Counted from the first letter of the stretch, positions 1-8,310 are shown. The stretch is 19,100 nt of DNA from Bog-473 sp035551835 (GCA_035551835.1 DASZMN010000082.1:1-19100); one strand, 5' to 3'. Translations and numbers: made by a program. Notes: generated from the letters alone by a model not told the origin.

Positions 1-423
1 GCGCGCGCCGTTGGCGTGGCTCGGGCGGCCTTCGACGCCGCGCTGGCCTACGCCCAGGAGCGCCAGACCTTCGGCAAGGCGATCGGCGAACACCAGGCCA
101 TCCAGCTGAAGTTGGCCGACATGGCGACCAAGCTCGAGGCGGCCCGGCTGCTCACCAAGAACGCCGCTGAGCGCAAGGCGCAGGGTCTGCGTTGCGACGT
201 CGAGGCCGGCATGGCCAAGCTCTTCGCCAGCGAGACGGCACTTGAGCTGAGCATGGAGGCGATGCGCATCTTTGGCGGCGTCGGCTACACGACGGAGTTC
301 CCCATCGAGCGGCTCTACCGCGACGCCCCGTTGATGGTGATCGGTGAGGGGACCAACGAGATCCAGCGGCTGGTGATCGCGCGCGGGCTCCTGGCTCGCG
401 CCCGCGCCGGCACTCAGGGCTGA
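1..423 (+). CDS. Acyl-CoA dehydrogenase, C-terminal part (5' end outside window)
   Basis: This is the C-terminal helical domain of an FAD-dependent acyl-CoA dehydrogenase, an enzyme that introduces an alpha,beta double bond into an acyl-CoA. The frame is open from base 1, and about 140 of a usual 380 residues are present, so the start lies upstream. Visible family marks are an AYAQERQTFG segment (FAD and dimer contacts), a LADMATKLEAARLL helix, and the terminal motif GEGTNEIQ. In that motif the Glu encoded at 346-348 aligns with the catalytic base of short-chain members. It is a paralogue of the complete dehydrogenase at 13476-14624, with the same motifs in the same order. It ends convergently, overlapping the CoA-transferase gene by 10 bp (414-423). 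The substrate is unknown. The family call is firm. Confidence 0.93.
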   Translation, partial: ARAVGVARAAFDAALAYAQERQTFGKAIGEHQAIQLKLADMATKLEAARLLTKNAAERKAQGLRCDVEAGMAKLFASETALELSMEAMRIFGGVGYTTEFPIERLYRDAPLMVIGEGTNEIQRLVIARGLLARARAGTQG

Positions 424-1634
424 GGCGCCGAGCGGCTCCGTTTCTCGGGCACCCGGGCCAACTCGGCCAGGACGGCGTCGGTGTGCTCACCCAGCTTCGG
501 CGCCGGCGTCGACGGGCGCACCCGCGCGTCGGAGAAGCTCACCGGTCCGTTGATCGAACGCTGCCTCGTCCCGTCCACCTCGTCGCCCAGCTCGACGACG
601 CCGTCGTTGGCCAGCAGTTGCGGGTCCGCCAGCACCTCGGCCGGTCTCTGCGCGGGCGCCCACCACACGCCGGCGCGGTCGAGCCGCCCGGCCCAGACCT
701 CGAGCGGTTCGGTGGCGATGATCTCGTCGAGCGTGGCGATCACCTCGACCCGGTTCCTGCGGATGGCGCGCGCGTCGGCAAAGCGGGAGTCGGCCAGCAG
801 GTCCTCGCGGCCCAGGGCGCGCAGAATGCCCTCGACGTGGCGGTCGGCCTCGAGCCCGGTGAAGAAGAGCCAGCGGCCGTCCTTGGTCCGGTAGGAATTC
901 ATGAGGGGCGTCTGGTTTGAATGCCGAGCCTCCGCCGGCGCCACCTTGCCGAGATTGGCCTGCAGGCTGAGATCCCAGCCCAGCACGTAGCTCCCCGTGC
1001 GCAGCAGCGACACCTCGACGACGCGCCCGCGTCCGGTTTGGCGGTGTTCGAGCACCGCGGCAAGGACGCCGGCCATAGCGGCGAGCCCGGTGATGTGGTC
1101 GCCGATGCCACCGCGCGCGTTGAGCGGGATCCCTTCGCTGTTGGAGAGCTGGACGGACAAACCGGACCGGGCCCAGAACGCACCGATGTCGTAGGCCGGT
1201 CGGTTGCGGTCCTCGCCGCGCAGTCCGTACCCGCTGACGCTGCAGTAGACGAGGTGCGGGTGCCGCTCGACGGTGGCCTCGGGCTCCAGGCCGAGGCCGT
1301 CGAGGGCATCGGGGCGGAGGTTCGTCAAGAACACGTCGGCGGTCTCGAGGAGTTGTTCCAGGCTGGCGCGGGCAGACTCGTCCTGCAGGTCGAGCACGAC
1401 GCTGCGCTTGCCGCGGTTGTCTTGCGCGAAGGCCGGGTTGGGGAAGTCCTCGCCGATGCCGAGTGAACCGAAGGCGCGCCGCATGGGGTCGCCCGCCGGC
1501 GGCTCCACCTTGATGACGTCGGCGCCCCAGTCGGCCAACAGCGCGCCGGCCGACGGCGCCGCCACCCACACACCCATCTCGACGACGCGCAGCCCGGCCA
1601 GGGACGAGAGGCCGGGCGCATCAGCCGCGCTCAT
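414..1634 (-). CDS. CaiB/BaiF family III CoA-transferase
   Basis: This 406-residue family III (formyl-CoA transferase/CaiB type) protein moves CoA between a CoA-thioester and a free acid. The N-terminal block GLRVVEMG...ADWGADVIKVEPP is typical of the family. The expected catalytic Asp is Asp149 in the PAYDIGAFW segment. A NRGKRSVVLDL stretch and the Y-C-S-V-S-G-Y-G core are also present. The ATG at 1632-1634 is chosen because the family homology starts just after it and because it overlaps the stop of the upstream CoA ligase in a 4-bp ATGA, which implies translational coupling. An in-frame extension to 1769 would run back inside the ligase and is rejected. Pairing with a ligase suggests two routes of CoA activation for pathway acids, or CoA recycling. 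The 3' end overlaps the convergent dehydrogenase gene. The substrate is not predictable. Confidence 0.93.
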   Translation of the reverse strand: MSAADAPGLSSLAGLRVVEMGVWVAAPSAGALLADWGADVIKVEPPAGDPMRRAFGSLGIGEDFPNPAFAQDNRGKRSVVLDLQDESARASLEQLLETADVFLTNLRPDALDGLGLEPEATVERHPHLVYCSVSGYGLRGEDRNRPAYDIGAFWARSGLSVQLSNSEGIPLNARGGIGDHITGLAAMAGVLAAVLEHRQTGRGRVVEVSLLRTGSYVLGWDLSLQANLGKVAPAEARHSNQTPLMNSYRTKDGRWLFFTGLEADRHVEGILRALGREDLLADSRFADARAIRRNRVEVIATLDEIIATEPLEVWAGRLDRAGVWWAPAQRPAEVLADPQLLANDGVVELGDEVDGTRQRSINGPVSFSDARVRPSTPAPKLGEHTDAVLAELARVPEKRSRSAPQP

Positions 1635-3223
1635 GCGGCGCCGCCCGTGGCAGCGGCGCGCTCGCGCAGCGCCTCCTTCATCACCTTGCCGGTGGCGTTG
1701 AGCGGCAGCTCGTCCACGATCTCGACGCAGCGCGGGACCTTGTAATTCGCCATCTGGTCGCGGCTCCACTCGATGATCTCGTCGCCGGTCACCGGGCCCG
1801 AGGGCACGACGAAGGCCATCCCCACCTCGCCTAGCCGATGGTCGGGGATGCCGATCACCGCGGCTTGCCGGACGGCGGGGTGGCGCAGGAGCGCGTTCTC
1901 AATTTCGGCCGGGTAGGCGTTGAAACCACCCACGATGAACATGTCCTTGACCCGCCCGACGATGCGCAGGCGGCCTGCCTCGTCGACCACCCCGAGGTCA
2001 CCCGTGCGCAACCACCCGTCGGAGGAGAGCACGTTCGCCGTGGCTTCGGGGTCGTCGAGGTAGCCCGCCATCACGCTGCCGCCGCGCAGCAGCACCTCGC
2101 CCGCCTCCCCGGCCGCAACGTCACGGTCACCTTCGGACACCACACGCAGCTCGAAGCCTGGACGTGGGCGACCCACGGTGGTGGCGATGGCCTCGGGATC
2201 GTCGCCCTCTTCGGTGGCGCAGGCGGTACCGCCCTCGGTGAGCCCGTACCCGGTCACGACCCGCGAGAACGGCAGCTCCTGGTGGACGCGGCGGATCAGC
2301 TCGACAGGGATATCGGCCGCGCCGGTCACCGCCACTCGCAGGCTCGAGAGGTCGCGGCGGGAGCGCGCCGGGTGTTCGAGGATGGCCTGGTAGATGGTGG
2401 GCGCGCCGGGCAAGACGGTCACGTGCTCCGCCTCGACCCGGGCGAGCACGGCGTCGACGTCGAATACCGCCTCGGGCAGCATGGTCGCGCCGGCGACGAG
2501 GCTGGCCAGAATGCCCGCCTTGAGCCCGAACATGTGGAAGTACGGGTTCACCTGGAGGTAAACGTCACCCGCGTGCAGACCCGTCATCGCCACCCAATCG
2601 CTGGCGACAGTCAGCGTGCGGCCATGGGTCATGACCACGCCCTTGGGCACCCCGGTCGTCCCCGAGGTGAACAGGATGTCCGAAGGGTCGTCGGGCCCCA
2701 GGGCGGCGCTGCGGCTTTGCACTTCCTCGAGGGACGCCGGCGTGACGCGTCCGAGGAAGGTGTCCCAGTCGGTGGCGTCGTCGCTGCCCTGGCCCCGGAC
2801 GACCACGATCGTCTCGAGGGCCGGGAGCGTGACGCCGGCGCGGCTCAGCAGAGCCACGTAGTCCGTGCCCAGAAAGTCGGTGACGGTCACGAGCAGCCGG
2901 GCCCGGCTGCGGAGCAGAAGGTCGGCCGCCTCGTGACCCCTGAACCGGGTGTTGACGGGAACGAGCACCGCGCCGGCCGCAAAGATGCCGAGGACGGCGA
3001 CCACCCATTCCGCACAGTTGCCGCACCAGATGGCGACTCGCTCGCCCGGGGCCACGCCCGACTCGACCAGGGCCGCCCCGAACTGGCGCGCCGCGGCGGC
3101 GAGCTCGGCGTAGGACAGCATGGTCGTCCGGTCGTGCACGGCGATCCGCTCGCCGTGGCGCCCCTCGGTCGCCGCTACGAGCGCTGGGATGGACGGCCAC
3201 GCCGGCGGGGTGACGTCAGTCAT
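1631..3223 (-). CDS. Acyl-CoA synthetase (AMP-forming), FadD3-like
   Basis: This 530-residue ANL-superfamily ligase makes an acyl-AMP and then an acyl-CoA. The phosphate-binding loop TSGTTGVPKG is at residues 186-195, with GYGLTEGG and TGDLGVVDE further on. The A8 hinge begins at about residue 426 (KDMFIVGGFNAYPAEIE) and the A10 lysine is Lys513 in NATGKVMKE. The hinge wording resembles FadD3, the ligase for the steroid C/D-ring propionate intermediate HIP in mycobacteria. That is resemblance only, and no IpdAB, IpdC or EchA20 partner is visible here. The ATG at 3223 is preferred over one at 3280 because it has a GGGG ribosome-binding stretch about 5 nt upstream and the longer form would eat into the divergent promoter region. 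The stop overlaps the CoA-transferase start. The ligase call is firm; the substrate is a guess. Confidence 0.93.
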   Translation of the reverse strand: MTDVTPPAWPSIPALVAATEGRHGERIAVHDRTTMLSYAELAAAARQFGAALVESGVAPGERVAIWCGNCAEWVVAVLGIFAAGAVLVPVNTRFRGHEAADLLLRSRARLLVTVTDFLGTDYVALLSRAGVTLPALETIVVVRGQGSDDATDWDTFLGRVTPASLEEVQSRSAALGPDDPSDILFTSGTTGVPKGVVMTHGRTLTVASDWVAMTGLHAGDVYLQVNPYFHMFGLKAGILASLVAGATMLPEAVFDVDAVLARVEAEHVTVLPGAPTIYQAILEHPARSRRDLSSLRVAVTGAADIPVELIRRVHQELPFSRVVTGYGLTEGGTACATEEGDDPEAIATTVGRPRPGFELRVVSEGDRDVAAGEAGEVLLRGGSVMAGYLDDPEATANVLSSDGWLRTGDLGVVDEAGRLRIVGRVKDMFIVGGFNAYPAEIENALLRHPAVRQAAVIGIPDHRLGEVGMAFVVPSGPVTGDEIIEWSRDQMANYKVPRCVEIVDELPLNATGKVMKEALRERAAATGGAA

Positions 3224-3356
3224 TTGGCCCCGGTGTGCAGAGGTCGGCCGAGGTTTGAGAACGGTCCTCTTTCCACGCAATAATGCTACTTTCAGTTGGC
3301 GTCCTCACACGAGTGCCGCTGCGGCGGCTCGCTCGCCGCGCTGGGAGGGAGACGAG
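3224..3356. promoter_or_regulatory. Divergent intergenic region, CoA ligase / P450
   Basis: These 133 bp separate two divergent starts. An AT-richer island at about 3278-3300 stands out from the GC-rich surroundings. On the plus strand, TTGAGA (3255-3260) lies 17-18 nt before CAATAAT (3278-3284), a weak sigma70-like arrangement for the P450. On the minus strand, TAGCAT/CATTAT sequences in the same island could serve the ligase. The P450 has a good ribosome-binding site, GGGAGG at 3343-3348. The ACCGGT-centred operator seen in other divergent regions of this window is absent. The promoter placement is inference. Confidence 0.4.
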
Positions 3357-4556
3357 ATGAGCACAACCGCGCCCGCGCCCTACTACGACCCGTACGACTT
3401 CGAGATCGACGCCGACCCGTATCCGGTGTGGAAGCGCCTGCGCGACGAGGCGCCGCTCTACTTCAACGAGAAGTACGAGTTCTACGCAGTGAGCCGTTAC
3501 GCCGACGTCGAACGCTGCTTCGTCGACTGGGAGACGTACAGCTCGGCCAGGGGCTCGGTGATCGAGATCATCAAGGCCGAGATCGAGCTGCCGCCCGGCA
3601 TGTTCATCTTCGAGGACCCGCCGGACCACGACCTCTACCGCGGGCTTCTCAGCCGTGTCTTCACGCCGAAGCGCATGGCCGCCATCGAGCCGCAGGTCCG
3701 GGCCTACGCCGCGAGAAGACTGGATCCACTCGTCGGCCGGGGTCGTTTCGACTTCATCGCCGACCTCGGCACGGAAATCCCGATGCGCACCATCGGCATG
3801 CTGCTTGGGATCCCCGAGGAGGATCAGCAGGCGCTCCGTGACCAGATCGACGATGGACTGCGGCTCGACGAGGGTGACATGCCCGTGCCGTCGGTCGCCA
3901 CGGTGGACCTCGGCACCTCCGAGTACGCCGCCTATATCGACTGGCGGGCCGAACACCCCTCCGACGACTTGATGACCGAGCTGTTGACCTCCGAGTTCAC
4001 CGACCGCGACGGCACTGTGCGGACGTTGACCCGCGACGAGATCCTCGGTTACATCACGCTGCTCGCTGGTGCGGGCAACGAGACGACGACGCGGCTCATC
4101 GGCTGGGCCGGCAAGCTGCTCGCCGAGTACCCCGACCAACGCCGGGCGATGGCCGAGAAGCCCGAGCTCATCCCCAATGCCATCGAAGAGATCCTGCGCT
4201 TCGAGCCACCTTCACCGGTGCAGGCCCGATTCGTGACGAAGGACGTCGAGCACCACGGTCACGTCGTACCCGCCGGCAGCGTCATGGTGCTGCTCAACGC
4301 GTCGGCCAACCGCGACGAGCGACAGTACGAAAACCCGGACCGCCTCGACATCGGGCGCAAGGTGCAGCGGCACATGAGCTTCGGCTACGGACTGCACTTC
4401 TGCCTCGGCGCGCATCTCGCCCGGCTCGAAGCGCGCATCGCGCTCGAAGAGGTGCTCCAACGATTTCCCGAATGGGAGGTCGACCTCGACAACGCGGTGC
4501 AGGCACGGACCTCGACCGTACGCGGATGGGAGAAACTCCCCGTCTTCACGCCGTGA
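3357..4556 (+). CDS. Cytochrome P450
   Basis: This 399-residue soluble bacterial P450 inserts one oxygen atom into an unactivated C-H bond or related substrate, using electrons from a ferredoxin and reductase. Seen directly: the I-helix oxygen-activation motif AGAGNET (237-243), the K-helix ExxR (Glu278-Arg281), and the heme loop FGYGLHFCLG (342-351) with Cys349 as the expected iron ligand. The N-terminus has no membrane anchor. The ATG at 3357 has GGGAGG at 3343-3348 and begins where family homology begins; upstream in-frame starts lie in the divergent intergenic region. No ferredoxin or ferredoxin reductase gene is in the window, so redox partners must be encoded elsewhere. It stands alone on the plus strand, followed by convergent genes. 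The CYP family and substrate cannot be assigned by eye. Confidence 0.96.
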   Translation: MSTTAPAPYYDPYDFEIDADPYPVWKRLRDEAPLYFNEKYEFYAVSRYADVERCFVDWETYSSARGSVIEIIKAEIELPPGMFIFEDPPDHDLYRGLLSRVFTPKRMAAIEPQVRAYAARRLDPLVGRGRFDFIADLGTEIPMRTIGMLLGIPEEDQQALRDQIDDGLRLDEGDMPVPSVATVDLGTSEYAAYIDWRAEHPSDDLMTELLTSEFTDRDGTVRTLTRDEILGYITLLAGAGNETTTRLIGWAGKLLAEYPDQRRAMAEKPELIPNAIEEILRFEPPSPVQARFVTKDVEHHGHVVPAGSVMVLLNASANRDERQYENPDRLDIGRKVQRHMSFGYGLHFCLGAHLARLEARIALEEVLQRFPEWEVDLDNAVQARTSTVRGWEKLPVFTP

Positions 4557-4570
4557 CCGCGGGGCCGCGG
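4557..4570. terminator. GC-rich hairpin between convergent genes
   Basis: The 23-bp gap between the convergent P450 and FMN reductase genes contains CCGCGGGGCCGCGG. It can fold as a 5-bp CCGCG/CGCGG stem with a 4-nt GGGC loop, starting directly after the P450 stop. There is no T-tract on either side, so it could only be a U-less, bidirectional type of terminator, or chance in GC-rich DNA. Confidence 0.25.
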
Positions 4571-4579
4571 CTGCGTCGA

Positions 4580-5098
4580 TCAGCCGGGCGGGCGCACGGC
4601 AGCACGAAGCTGCCCGCTGGCGTGAACAAGCCACGTGTCGATGACGTCGTCGAGCGCGTCAAGTTGGTCCTCGGTGATGTAGAGGCCCCGCGTCGGCAGG
4701 ATTGCGCCGAGCTCGACCAGAACCGGACGGAGCTGTACCTCGACCGCCAGCGCGTGTTGCGCACCCGCACCCACCATGACCGGAACGACGGCGACGCCGG
4801 ACAGGTCCGTCGTGCTGAACCAGTCGAGGAATGACTTCAAGAGCCCCGTGTAACTCGCCTTGTACGTCGGCGAGGCAACGACGACGAGCGTGCAGCCTCG
4901 GACGGCGTCGACGGCCGCCCGCACCTCCGCCGACGACCAGTCGAAGAGCCGCGGGCCGAGGTCGGCCAGGTCGACGGTCGTCCGGTCGGCCTCGGCCAGG
5001 CCGGCGGCTCGCGCCGCCGCGTCCGCGACGGCCTCCGCGACCGCCAGCGTGCGCGAGCGGGCCTTGGGGTTCCCCACAACGACGCCGACGCTGCTCAT
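4580..5098 (-). CDS. NADPH-dependent FMN reductase family flavoprotein
   Basis: This 172-residue flavodoxin-fold protein of the NADPH-dependent FMN reductase (SsuE/MsuE-like) family passes electrons from NAD(P)H to flavin. The N-terminal strand and phosphate loop VGVVVGNPKARSRT, the block SPTYKASYTGLLKSFLDW and a C-terminal VMVGAGAQHALAVE segment match the SsuE pattern. The ATG at 5098 starts right at the first strand; a longer reading to 5221 would overlap the upstream gene and adds a low-complexity Pro-rich tail. It follows the DapB-like gene on the same strand with a 52-bp gap, so the two are probably co-transcribed. Such reductases usually feed FMNH2 to a two-component monooxygenase, but no clear partner oxygenase lies within the window. 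The family call is good; the partner is unknown. Confidence 0.9.
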   Translation of the reverse strand: MSSVGVVVGNPKARSRTLAVAEAVADAAARAAGLAEADRTTVDLADLGPRLFDWSSAEVRAAVDAVRGCTLVVVASPTYKASYTGLLKSFLDWFSTTDLSGVAVVPVMVGAGAQHALAVEVQLRPVLVELGAILPTRGLYITEDQLDALDDVIDTWLVHASGQLRAAVRPPG

Positions 5099-5150
5099 CC
5101 GACTCGTCTGCCTTGTCGCCCTCCGAACAGGTGCACCAGCGCCCGGGGGG

Positions 5151-6191
5151 TCACCGAAGGTTGGGGATGATCTGGGGCAGCTCGGCGCTGGTCCGGATGC
5201 CGGGGTCGGCGGCGCAGACATAGGGCACGGCGTTCACGGGCCGGTGCGCCGTCAGGCCGGGCGATGTGGCCGCCCACTCCTCGGGCGGGACGGGAAACTG
5301 GATGTCGACGTCCAACGGCGTGTCGCCCTCGACCAACACGTGCCACCCGGTCGCACGAAGATCCCAGGCCGGGTCAACCTCGGGGGTGAGGTACCAATTG
5401 GCGCTGAAACACAAGAGGGGTCGGCCACCGCGCATTCCCGTCACCTCCAGCTTCTGGGCTGCGATGGTGCCGGCCTCGACCCGACCCGCCGCGATCTCGA
5501 TCGGCTGGCGCGCCACGGCCACCTGACCCTTGGCCACCACGTCGTCGAGCGGAAGAGAGAGGGCATCCGCCACCACGCCCATCGACCCGGCGAACGAGGC
5601 CCCACCGTGGGCCTCGACGCCCCGCGGATCGAAGTGCGACGGATCACGCCCGAAGCCCATGAGGTCGAAGATCATCTCGGGCGAGTCGCGCGACGACATG
5701 TCGGCGAATTCCTCGATCACGAGACGGTCCAGCCGGCGCTGCATCGACAGCAGGGTGAACGGCAGTGTCTCGGTGATGAAGCCCGGGCTTGAGCCCGTGC
5801 TGAAGAGGGTCGAGTTTCCGCGTGCACAGGCTTCCTCGAGTCGTACCCGCACGTCGGGATCCAGGCTGGCCGGCCGGTGAAATTCGCTGCGCGTCGACAC
5901 GACGTTCGCACCCGACTCGAGCAGACGGCAGACGGCGTCCATGTCGGCTCGATCTCCCATGTAGAGGACACAGTCCGGCTGCAGGGAAATGATCTCTTCG
6001 ATCTCGCGGGTGGCGACAACTCCCGTCGGTGCCAAGCCACACAGTTCCCCTGCGTCCTTCCCTGCCTTTGACACCGAGTAGACGTAGAGGCCAACGAGTT
6101 GGAGGTCAGGATGCTCGAGGACCGCCCGCAACGAGCGCCGGCCAATGTTGCCGGTTGCCCATTGCACGACCCGATAGGGGGCACTGCTCAT
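5151..6191 (-). CDS. DapB-like NAD(P)-dependent oxidoreductase
   Basis: This 346-residue protein has a dihydrodipicolinate-reductase-type N-terminal Rossmann domain. RVVQWATGNIGRRSL at residues 7-21 carries the nucleotide-binding WxTGxxG pattern, followed by an acid-ended second strand region. It is much longer than DapB itself (about 250-270 residues). It belongs to the family that includes 2,4-diaminopentanoate dehydrogenase and many uncharacterised actinobacterial proteins in catabolic clusters, so a lysine-biosynthesis role is unlikely. The ATG at 6191 has AGGAGG at 6204-6209, 12 nt upstream, which is a little far. It leads the FMN reductase gene and is divergent from the CMD-ADH-VOC operon. 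The reaction is not predictable; reduction or oxidation of an imine, amine or carbonyl is compatible with the fold. Confidence 0.83.
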   Translation of the reverse strand: MSSAPYRVVQWATGNIGRRSLRAVLEHPDLQLVGLYVYSVSKAGKDAGELCGLAPTGVVATREIEEIISLQPDCVLYMGDRADMDAVCRLLESGANVVSTRSEFHRPASLDPDVRVRLEEACARGNSTLFSTGSSPGFITETLPFTLLSMQRRLDRLVIEEFADMSSRDSPEMIFDLMGFGRDPSHFDPRGVEAHGGASFAGSMGVVADALSLPLDDVVAKGQVAVARQPIEIAAGRVEAGTIAAQKLEVTGMRGGRPLLCFSANWYLTPEVDPAWDLRATGWHVLVEGDTPLDVDIQFPVPPEEWAATSPGLTAHRPVNAVPYVCAADPGIRTSAELPQIIPNLR

Positions 6192-6313
6192 GGTGACGCT
6201 TTCCCTCCTGACCCAGCGGCGGGCCGACGCGCCCGACGCTATTGGATCCCGGACGGTTGCCGCGTGCCTCGATGGCGTCGGATCGAACCTGGTGGAACAA
6301 TGCGGCTCCGTCC

Positions 6314-6898
6314 ATGACGACTCCCTCGCTGCCGCGCCTGACCCCCGTCCCGTTCGCCAAGTGGGACAAGGAGACCCGGGCCACGTTGCTCTCGCACCTG
6401 CGCCGGCCGGAGCGTTATCTCTCCGGCGAACCCGGCGCGCCGCCGATGCCGACCGTGCTCGAGCTGTTTGCGCACCACGTTCCGCTCAGCGAGGCGTTCT
6501 TGACCCTGACCGATGTGATGGCAAGCGACCAATCGAGACTGGAACCGAGGATCCGGGAGCTCGCCATCCTGCGAGTGGCCTGGCGCACGAACTCGGGCTA
6601 CGAGTGGAGCCAACATCAACGCATGGGTGGCGACGAGGGCCTCACCGACGCGCAGCTCGATGCGGTCCGAGATGGGCCCACCTCGGCCGTCTGGAGCGGG
6701 CCGGAGCGGGCGGTGGTGACGGCCGCAGACGAGATGATCGACCAATTCGACGTCAGCGACGAGACCTGGGGCACCCTTGCCGCGTCCTTCGAACCAGCCT
6801 CCCTCTTCGAGTTGCTCTTCGTGATCGGCGGCTACCTCTGCTTGGCGACCGTCCTCAATAGCATCGGCCTGCGCGGCGACCTGCCGGAGACATCGTGA
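6314..6898 (+). CDS. Carboxymuconolactone decarboxylase (CMD/AhpD-fold) family protein
   Basis: This all-helical CMD-family protein has 194 residues. The signature is RELAILRVAWRTNSGYEWSQHQRMG, with Tyr96-Glu97-Trp98 and His101 typical of the YEWxxH subgroup common in actinobacterial catabolic clusters. The CxxC pair of AhpD peroxidase partners is absent, so disulfide reductase chemistry is unlikely. A decarboxylase, isomerase or lactone-related role is possible but unproven. The ATG at 6314 is chosen because family homology (PRLTPVPF) starts there; ATG 6272 is an alternative and neither has a clear ribosome-binding site. The stop overlaps the next gene's GTG by 4 bp (GTGA, 6895-6898), so translation is probably coupled. 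Confidence 0.88.
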   Translation: MTTPSLPRLTPVPFAKWDKETRATLLSHLRRPERYLSGEPGAPPMPTVLELFAHHVPLSEAFLTLTDVMASDQSRLEPRIRELAILRVAWRTNSGYEWSQHQRMGGDEGLTDAQLDAVRDGPTSAVWSGPERAVVTAADEMIDQFDVSDETWGTLAASFEPASLFELLFVIGGYLCLATVLNSIGLRGDLPETS

Positions 6899-7833
6899 AA
6901 GCCGTGCGGAGTGGGGAGGGTGCGGTGAGGGTCGTCGAGCTCGACGAGCCACCGGGCCTGGGCGAAGTGCTGGACATGCACGCCACCAGCATCTGCGCTT
7001 CCGACCTGAGCTACATCCGCTTCGGGAGCACCAATATCCTCGGCCACGAGCTCGCCGGGTGCCGCAGTGACGGGACGCCGGTCGTGGTCGAGGCGATCTA
7101 CGGATGTCTCGAATGCGACCAGTGCCGCCGCGGGGCGTACAACCTGTGCCCCACACACGGCCAGCGGGCGCTCGGTATCTTCGCTGACGGCGGCATGGCC
7201 GAGCAGTTCCGGGCTCCGCCGGAGCGCCTGGTCACCGTCCCGCCCGGCCTGGACCTGCGCGACGCGTGCCTCGTCGAACCGGCGTCGGTTTCGTGGCACG
7301 CCCTCCGCCTCGCCGCTACAGCGCCCGCCACACGAGTCGCCGTCGTCGGCGCGGGCGCCCTGGGGCTATTGGCCGTCGCGGGGGCGCGCCAGATGGGCGC
7401 CGAGCAGGTGGCCCTCGAGGCGCGCCACCACCACCAACGCGAGGCGGGCGAACGGTTGGGTGCGAGGGTCGGCGCGCCGGGAGTGTACGACGTGGTGGTC
7501 GAGGCGGCCGGCTCGCTGGAGAGCCTGGCCCGCTGCGGCGAGCTCGTGGCGCCCGGCGGGACGATCGTCGTGCTGGGCGTGCACTTCGGGCCGGTCCAAC
7601 TCGACTGGATGCCCCTCTTCAACAAGGAAGCGCGTGTGATCCCCTCGCTCGGCTATTGCGCGCACGACGGCGTGCGGGAGATGGACGAGGCGGCAGCCAT
7701 GCTGGCGGAGCATCCCGAGATCGCGCGCACCGTGATCACGCACCGGTTTCCCCTCGAAGACGCCGAGACGGCCTTCCGGGTTGCCGCCGACCGGGGGACC
7801 GGTGCCATCCGCGTGGTGCTGGAGCCCTCGTGA
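6895..7833 (+). CDS. Zinc-dependent alcohol dehydrogenase (MDR superfamily)
   Basis: This 312-residue medium-chain dehydrogenase oxidises an alcohol or reduces a carbonyl with NAD(P). The catalytic zinc site is visible as Cys34 and Gly50-His51-Glu52. The structural zinc set is Cys71, Cys74, Cys77 and Cys85. The Rossmann loop VVGAGALG follows at about residues 149-156. At 312 residues it is shorter than the usual 340-350, and the stretch after the first Rossmann strand (EARHHHQREAGERLGA) is unusual and His-rich. The GTG start lies in a GTGA overlap with the CMD gene and has GGAG 6 nt upstream. Its own stop overlaps the VOC gene in the same way. The family is clear; the substrate is unknown. 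Confidence 0.93.
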   Translation: MKAVRSGEGAVRVVELDEPPGLGEVLDMHATSICASDLSYIRFGSTNILGHELAGCRSDGTPVVVEAIYGCLECDQCRRGAYNLCPTHGQRALGIFADGGMAEQFRAPPERLVTVPPGLDLRDACLVEPASVSWHALRLAATAPATRVAVVGAGALGLLAVAGARQMGAEQVALEARHHHQREAGERLGARVGAPGVYDVVVEAAGSLESLARCGELVAPGGTIVVLGVHFGPVQLDWMPLFNKEARVIPSLGYCAHDGVREMDEAAAMLAEHPEIARTVITHRFPLEDAETAFRVAADRGTGAIRVVLEPS

Positions 7834-8276
7834 AGGCCGCCGACCAGTTCCACATCGGGATCGTGGTCGATGACCTCGACGCCGCCATGGACGACCTCGG
7901 TGGTCTCTTCGGCTACGAGTGGTGCCCGATTCTCGCCATCGAGACGCCCGTCGTCCTGCCCGATCGGAAGATCATGCTCGATCTGCGTTTCACTTACTCG
8001 ACATCCGCACCGCGGGTGGAGGTGATCAAGAGCGTGGTCGGCACGCTGTGGGTCCCCGCTGAGGGATCGGGCATCCATCACGCCGGCTACTGGTCCGACG
8101 ACGTGGGCGTCGACGGTCGCCTCCTCGCCGGACGCGGGTATGCCGAAGAGGCAAAGGGGGTCGGCCCCGATGGCACCGCCGTGTGGTCGTACCACCGCCG
8201 CATTGGGGGACCGCGGATCGAGCTGGTGAGCCGTCAGCTCGAGGCAGGTTTGGCGTCCTACTGGGCCTTGGGCTGA
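7830..8276 (+). CDS. VOC-fold (glyoxalase/dioxygenase superfamily) protein
   Basis: This 148-residue vicinal-oxygen-chelate protein has two beta-alpha-beta-beta-beta modules. Candidate metal ligands are in the expected places: His8 (FHIGIVV), Glu64 (RVEVIKS), His83 or His84 (GIHHAGYW) and Glu131 (RIELV). This HxE/HxE layout fits metal-dependent lyases, epimerases such as methylmalonyl-CoA epimerase relatives, or isomerases more than ring-cleaving dioxygenases, which are larger. The start is the GTG at 7830, inside a GTGA overlap with the dehydrogenase stop and with GGAG 6 nt upstream. It is the last gene of a three-gene coupled operon and ends convergently against the second CoA ligase. The substrate is unknown. 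Confidence 0.88.
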   Translation: MKAADQFHIGIVVDDLDAAMDDLGGLFGYEWCPILAIETPVVLPDRKIMLDLRFTYSTSAPRVEVIKSVVGTLWVPAEGSGIHHAGYWSDDVGVDGRLLAGRGYAEEAKGVGPDGTAVWSYHRRIGGPRIELVSRQLEAGLASYWALG

Positions 8277-8310
8277 GGGGCGCCTGAATGGGCCGGATCG
8301 TCGCGTGCGG

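Noticed and set aside
1635..1769. N-terminal extension of the CoA-transferase
   Set aside because: It lies inside the ligase gene and encodes a charged, motif-free stretch. ATG 1634 gives the family N-terminus and an ATGA overlap.
1838..3283. 481-codon plus-strand open frame
   Set aside because: It lies opposite the FadD3-like ligase. Its composition (Arg, Gly, His, Asp rich) is typical of the antisense frame of a GC-rich gene.
6192..6313. Operator or clear promoter in the DapB-like/CMD divergent region
   Set aside because: No ACCGGT core and no convincing paired -35/-10. Only the AGGAGG for the DapB-like gene (6204-6209) is clear.
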